6,396 nt of DNA. Source: Candidatus Syntropharchaeum sp. GTDB taxonomy: Archaea > Halobacteriota > Syntropharchaeia > Alkanophagales > Methanospirareceae. The notes beneath the pieces were generated by a model. That model saw only the letters and a list, made by a program, of their open reading frames with translations. It searched no databases and was not told the origin of the DNA. A program made the position numbers and the translations under genes. Of the stretch, positions 4,732 through 6,396 are shown piece by piece. How positions within the stretch are numbered: the first letter of the stretch is position 1; every line of letters begins with the position of its first letter. Where the stretch lies: the NCBI GenBank assembly GCA_016782355.1, contig JADHYP010000080.1:1-6396 (forward strand), in the 5' to 3' direction.

Positions 4732-5595
4732 TCACTTAAACGATGCCTTCCTCCGCTTTATCAAATAGGCAACGGTAAGCAAACCAGCAATTGCGAGAAC
4801 TGCTTCAAATCCCGGTTGCTCCGGGGTTGAAGTTGCGGTAGAAACAACGGCATAACCACTTTCTTCCCAGGCGTTTATCCCACCAAGCACATTGTAAACC
4901 CTGTCGAAACCCTGCTCTATAAGAATACCGCTGGCTGTAACACTCCGGTGACCACTTCGACAATAAACAACGATTTTCTTGCTCTTGTTCAACTCCTCCG
5001 TTCTATTACTTAACTCAGAGACGGGAATCAATGTTGCGCCCTCTATATGCGCTGTGTGATACTCCGCCTCTGTTCTCACATCCAGTAAGGTAATGTCTTC
5101 AGACTCAATCAATCGCTTTGCCTCTTCAACAACGATGTTCACATGGGTTATTTGGTTGGGATTAGGAGTGATTGCTATACTGTGTGTCGCATTCACGACT
5201 TCATCGCCATAAGCTACCGAAACATTAATGAAATATGTTCCCACGCCTATCCCGGCACAAGGAGAGCATGATGGCAGTTTTTTTATGAACGTCATTTCAT
5301 TCTCCCCGGGTGTCAGGGTTGCCTTCCTCGAAGAAGATATTAAATCTTTCCCCCCTCTGTTTTTCACTCCCGAAACTTCAACGAGAACGTTGCTTACGTT
5401 TCCCGGTGAATACAACGATAAAACAATCTCCATCTCCTCGTTCGAATGATATACGTCTTTATCCGTGCTCAACGAAACAATTTTTATCGCATTATCCGCG
5501 TCTGCGGGACTGAAGGCAAATGCGTTTTGCATACCTGCACCGGCGAAAGCCGAAAGCATCACGAGCGCCGTTACCAGGAATATTTTATTATCCAT
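4732..5595 (-). CDS. Exported rhodanese-domain protein with PGF-CTERM anchor
   Basis: The 287 residues show four parts. First is a signal peptide (1 to about 27; hydrophobic FLVTALVMLSAFAGAG, then AFA). Second is a beta-rich Ig/CARDB-like region (about 37-142) with a CSPC pair (110-113). Third is a rhodanese domain (about 152-250) with DVRTEAEY (172-179) and the active-site loop CRSGHRS (212-218, catalytic Cys212), then YNVLGGINAWEESG. Fourth is STATSTPEQPGF, a hydrophobic helix and RRK, the PGF-CTERM signal processed by archaeosortase A in relatives. The protein should therefore sit outside the cell, lipid-anchored. N-glycosylation sequons lie at 66, 124, 135, 197 and 203. Single-domain rhodaneses transfer sulfane sulfur through a cysteine persulfide; an extracellular substrate is unknown. 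GGGTGAT (5609-5603) precedes the ATG. Its own TATA box separates it from the aquaporin gene. Confidence 0.88.
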   Translation of the reverse strand: MDNKIFLVTALVMLSAFAGAGMQNAFAFSPADADNAIKIVSLSTDKDVYHSNEEMEIVLSLYSPGNVSNVLVEVSGVKNRGGKDLISSSRKATLTPGENEMTFIKKLPSCSPCAGIGVGTYFINVSVAYGDEVVNATHSIAITPNPNQITHVNIVVEEAKRLIESEDITLLDVRTEAEYHTAHIEGATLIPVSELSNRTEELNKSKKIVVYCRSGHRSVTASGILIEQGFDRVYNVLGGINAWEESGYAVVSTATSTPEQPGFEAVLAIAGLLTVAYLIKRRKASFK

Positions 5596-5602
5596 TTTTC
5601 AT

Positions 5603-5648
5603 ATCACCCATCAGTTTCTCAAACAACTGATAGTTTTGAATATATAAA
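5603..5648 (-). promoter_or_regulatory. Promoter, inverted repeat and RBS of the rhodanese gene
   Basis: On the minus strand CTTTATATATTC gives a TATA box (TTTATATA at 5648-5641). About 25 bases on lies a 7-base inverted repeat, ATCAGTT (5610-5616) and AACTGAT (5625-5631), straddling the expected transcript start (about 5620). This is a position suited to a repressor site. GGGTGAT (5609-5603) follows as the Shine-Dalgarno. Confidence 0.55.
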
Positions 5649-5722
5649 GTCGTGAGATAAGAAAGAGAAGATGGAAACGTGATGTTCCGGGGATGCGAAG
5701 AAATTGCGAATAGAGAGTCTGT
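5649..5722 (-). terminator. Possible pyrimidine-rich terminator after aqpM
   Basis: Downstream of the aquaporin stop the minus strand becomes pyrimidine-rich (CATCTTCTCTTTCTTATCTC, 5673-5654) just before the rhodanese TATA box. Archaeal termination often occurs at such T-rich stretches. There is no hairpin, so this is weak. Confidence 0.25.
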
Positions 5723-6396
5723 TTATGTTTTGAGTTCGGCGATGTAAGTATATAAGAAAGCGGCAATAATCGCTCCAATTACGGGTCCTATGATATATAT
5801 CGGGAACTGAGCCCAAAGATTTGGTCCGCCAAACAAAGTGTTTCCGAGATATGGTCCAAAGGTTCTTGCGGGATTAAATGACGCCCCGGTAATGTTACCC
5901 GTAGTGATTATGCCAGCACCTACTACCAGACCAATGATTAAGCCCGCGAAATGCTTTGGTGTCCTTTCATCAACTGCCAATGCCATGATAGTGAGCATCA
6001 AAAAGAACGTAATCACTGCCTCATTTAAAATCCCCTGCGCATTGCTTATACCTGGAAATAACGCAGTGGCGCCGCAACCTCCATCTGTTGCTGCACGTTT
6101 ACCCACTATTATAACGAAAAAAATGCTTGCTAAAGTAGCGCCTATCAACTGGGAGCTAATATAAGGAATGACCTCTTTTCCTGGAAATCTCTTTACAGCC
6201 CATAAAGCTATCGTCACCGCGGGATTGATATGACACCCGGATATATGCCCGAAGATGTAAATTGATGCGGCTACGGCAATAGCAAAAGCGAGTCCTATTG
6301 CGAGCCAATCGGCAAGACCGCCGAGAGCACCTATCCCTATGGCAAAATCGGATTCCCTTGGCTCTCCTTCTGCAAGCAGAAGAGTGATAACCGCCG
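5723..6396 (-). CDS. aqpM: AqpM-type aquaporin, 5' end cut by window
   Basis: Integral membrane channel of the MIP family; AqpM of methanogens passes water, some glycerol and probably small neutral gases. The reading frame is open to the window edge and shows 223 residues, against about 246 expected, so roughly 25 N-terminal residues are missing. The first half-helix reads GHISGCHINPAVTI, the second GNITGASFNPARTFGPYLGN. The two NPA asparagines are 117 residues apart, which I recall as the spacing in Methanothermobacter AqpM (82 and 199). Using that numbering the selectivity filter is Phe62, Ile187, Ala196 and Arg202. The isoleucine in place of histidine or glycine is the AqpM hallmark; AqpM has Ser at 196. 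Six membrane segments are expected and five to six are visible. The GTG at 6217 is Val of the first NPAV and is not the true start. Confidence 0.92.
   Translation of the reverse strand, partial: AVITLLLAEGEPRESDFAIGIGALGGLADWLAIGLAFAIAVAASIYIFGHISGCHINPAVTIALWAVKRFPGKEVIPYISSQLIGATLASIFFVIIVGKRAATDGGCGATALFPGISNAQGILNEAVITFFLMLTIMALAVDERTPKHFAGLIIGLVVGAGIITTGNITGASFNPARTFGPYLGNTLFGGPNLWAQFPIYIIGPVIGAIIAAFLYTYIAELKT

Noticed and set aside
4178..4768. 196-codon plus-strand frame
   Set aside because: It is antisense to the Nfu-like gene and the rhodanese end and crosses a promoter region; Phe/Ser/Pro/Leu-rich with no motif.
5838..6164. 108-codon plus-strand frame
   Set aside because: Antisense shadow of the aquaporin gene.

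Overview
The window comes from an archaeon that carries methyl-coenzyme M reductase (MCR): a methanogen, an ANME-type methane oxidiser or a close alkane-oxidising relative. The evidence is functional. It has formylmethanofuran:tetrahydromethanopterin formyltransferase (Ftr), the YcaO/TfuA pair that thioamidates a glycine of McrA, an AqpM-type aquaporin and a PGF-CTERM (archaeosortase) surface protein. Archaeal TATA boxes and GGAGGTG/GGTGAT ribosome-binding sites fit this. PGF-CTERM points to the Methanomicrobia/Archaeoglobi side of the Euryarchaeota. The exact lineage (ANME-1-like is one possibility) cannot be settled from this stretch.

Layout. Bases 1-356 hold a broken small gene on the minus strand (UPF0175-like, frameshifted by an apparent TGGC duplication), two AT-rich hairpins and the probable ftr promoter. 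ftr (357-1238, +) runs head-on into tfuA (1248-1910, -) with 9 bases between the stop codons. tfuA overlaps the end of ycaO (1867-3099, -) by 44 bases and has a perfect Shine-Dalgarno site inside ycaO. A 262-base intergenic stretch (3100-3361) is a long imperfect inverted repeat built of 7-base and 10-base periodic units. Next on the minus strand, in transcription order, come an NfuA/NifU-C-like Fe-S carrier (4245-4508), a 46-residue cysteine-rich zinc-ribbon ORF (4080-4220) and a ThiF/MoeB/HesA-type adenylyltransferase (3362-about 4141), forming a tight operon with its own TATA box. A 223-base spacer with no gene separates this operon from an exported rhodanese protein with a PGF-CTERM anchor (4732-5595). 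An aquaporin cut by the window edge (5723-6396) closes the window.

How they fit together. Ftr supplies the second C1 step of the tetrahydromethanopterin pathway, and YcaO/TfuA install the thioglycine in the MCR active site, a reaction that needs ATP and a sulfur donor. The neighbouring Fe-S carrier, zinc-ribbon peptide and E1-like enzyme (possibly also the extracellular rhodanese) make a sulfur-handling neighbourhood. A functional link to McrA thioamidation is an inference from position only. The most unusual item is the 46-residue ORF. It has a strong ribosome-binding site, two CxxC pairs and a Gly-Cys-rich tail, and it is read in a different frame through the N-terminal coding region of the E1-like gene.
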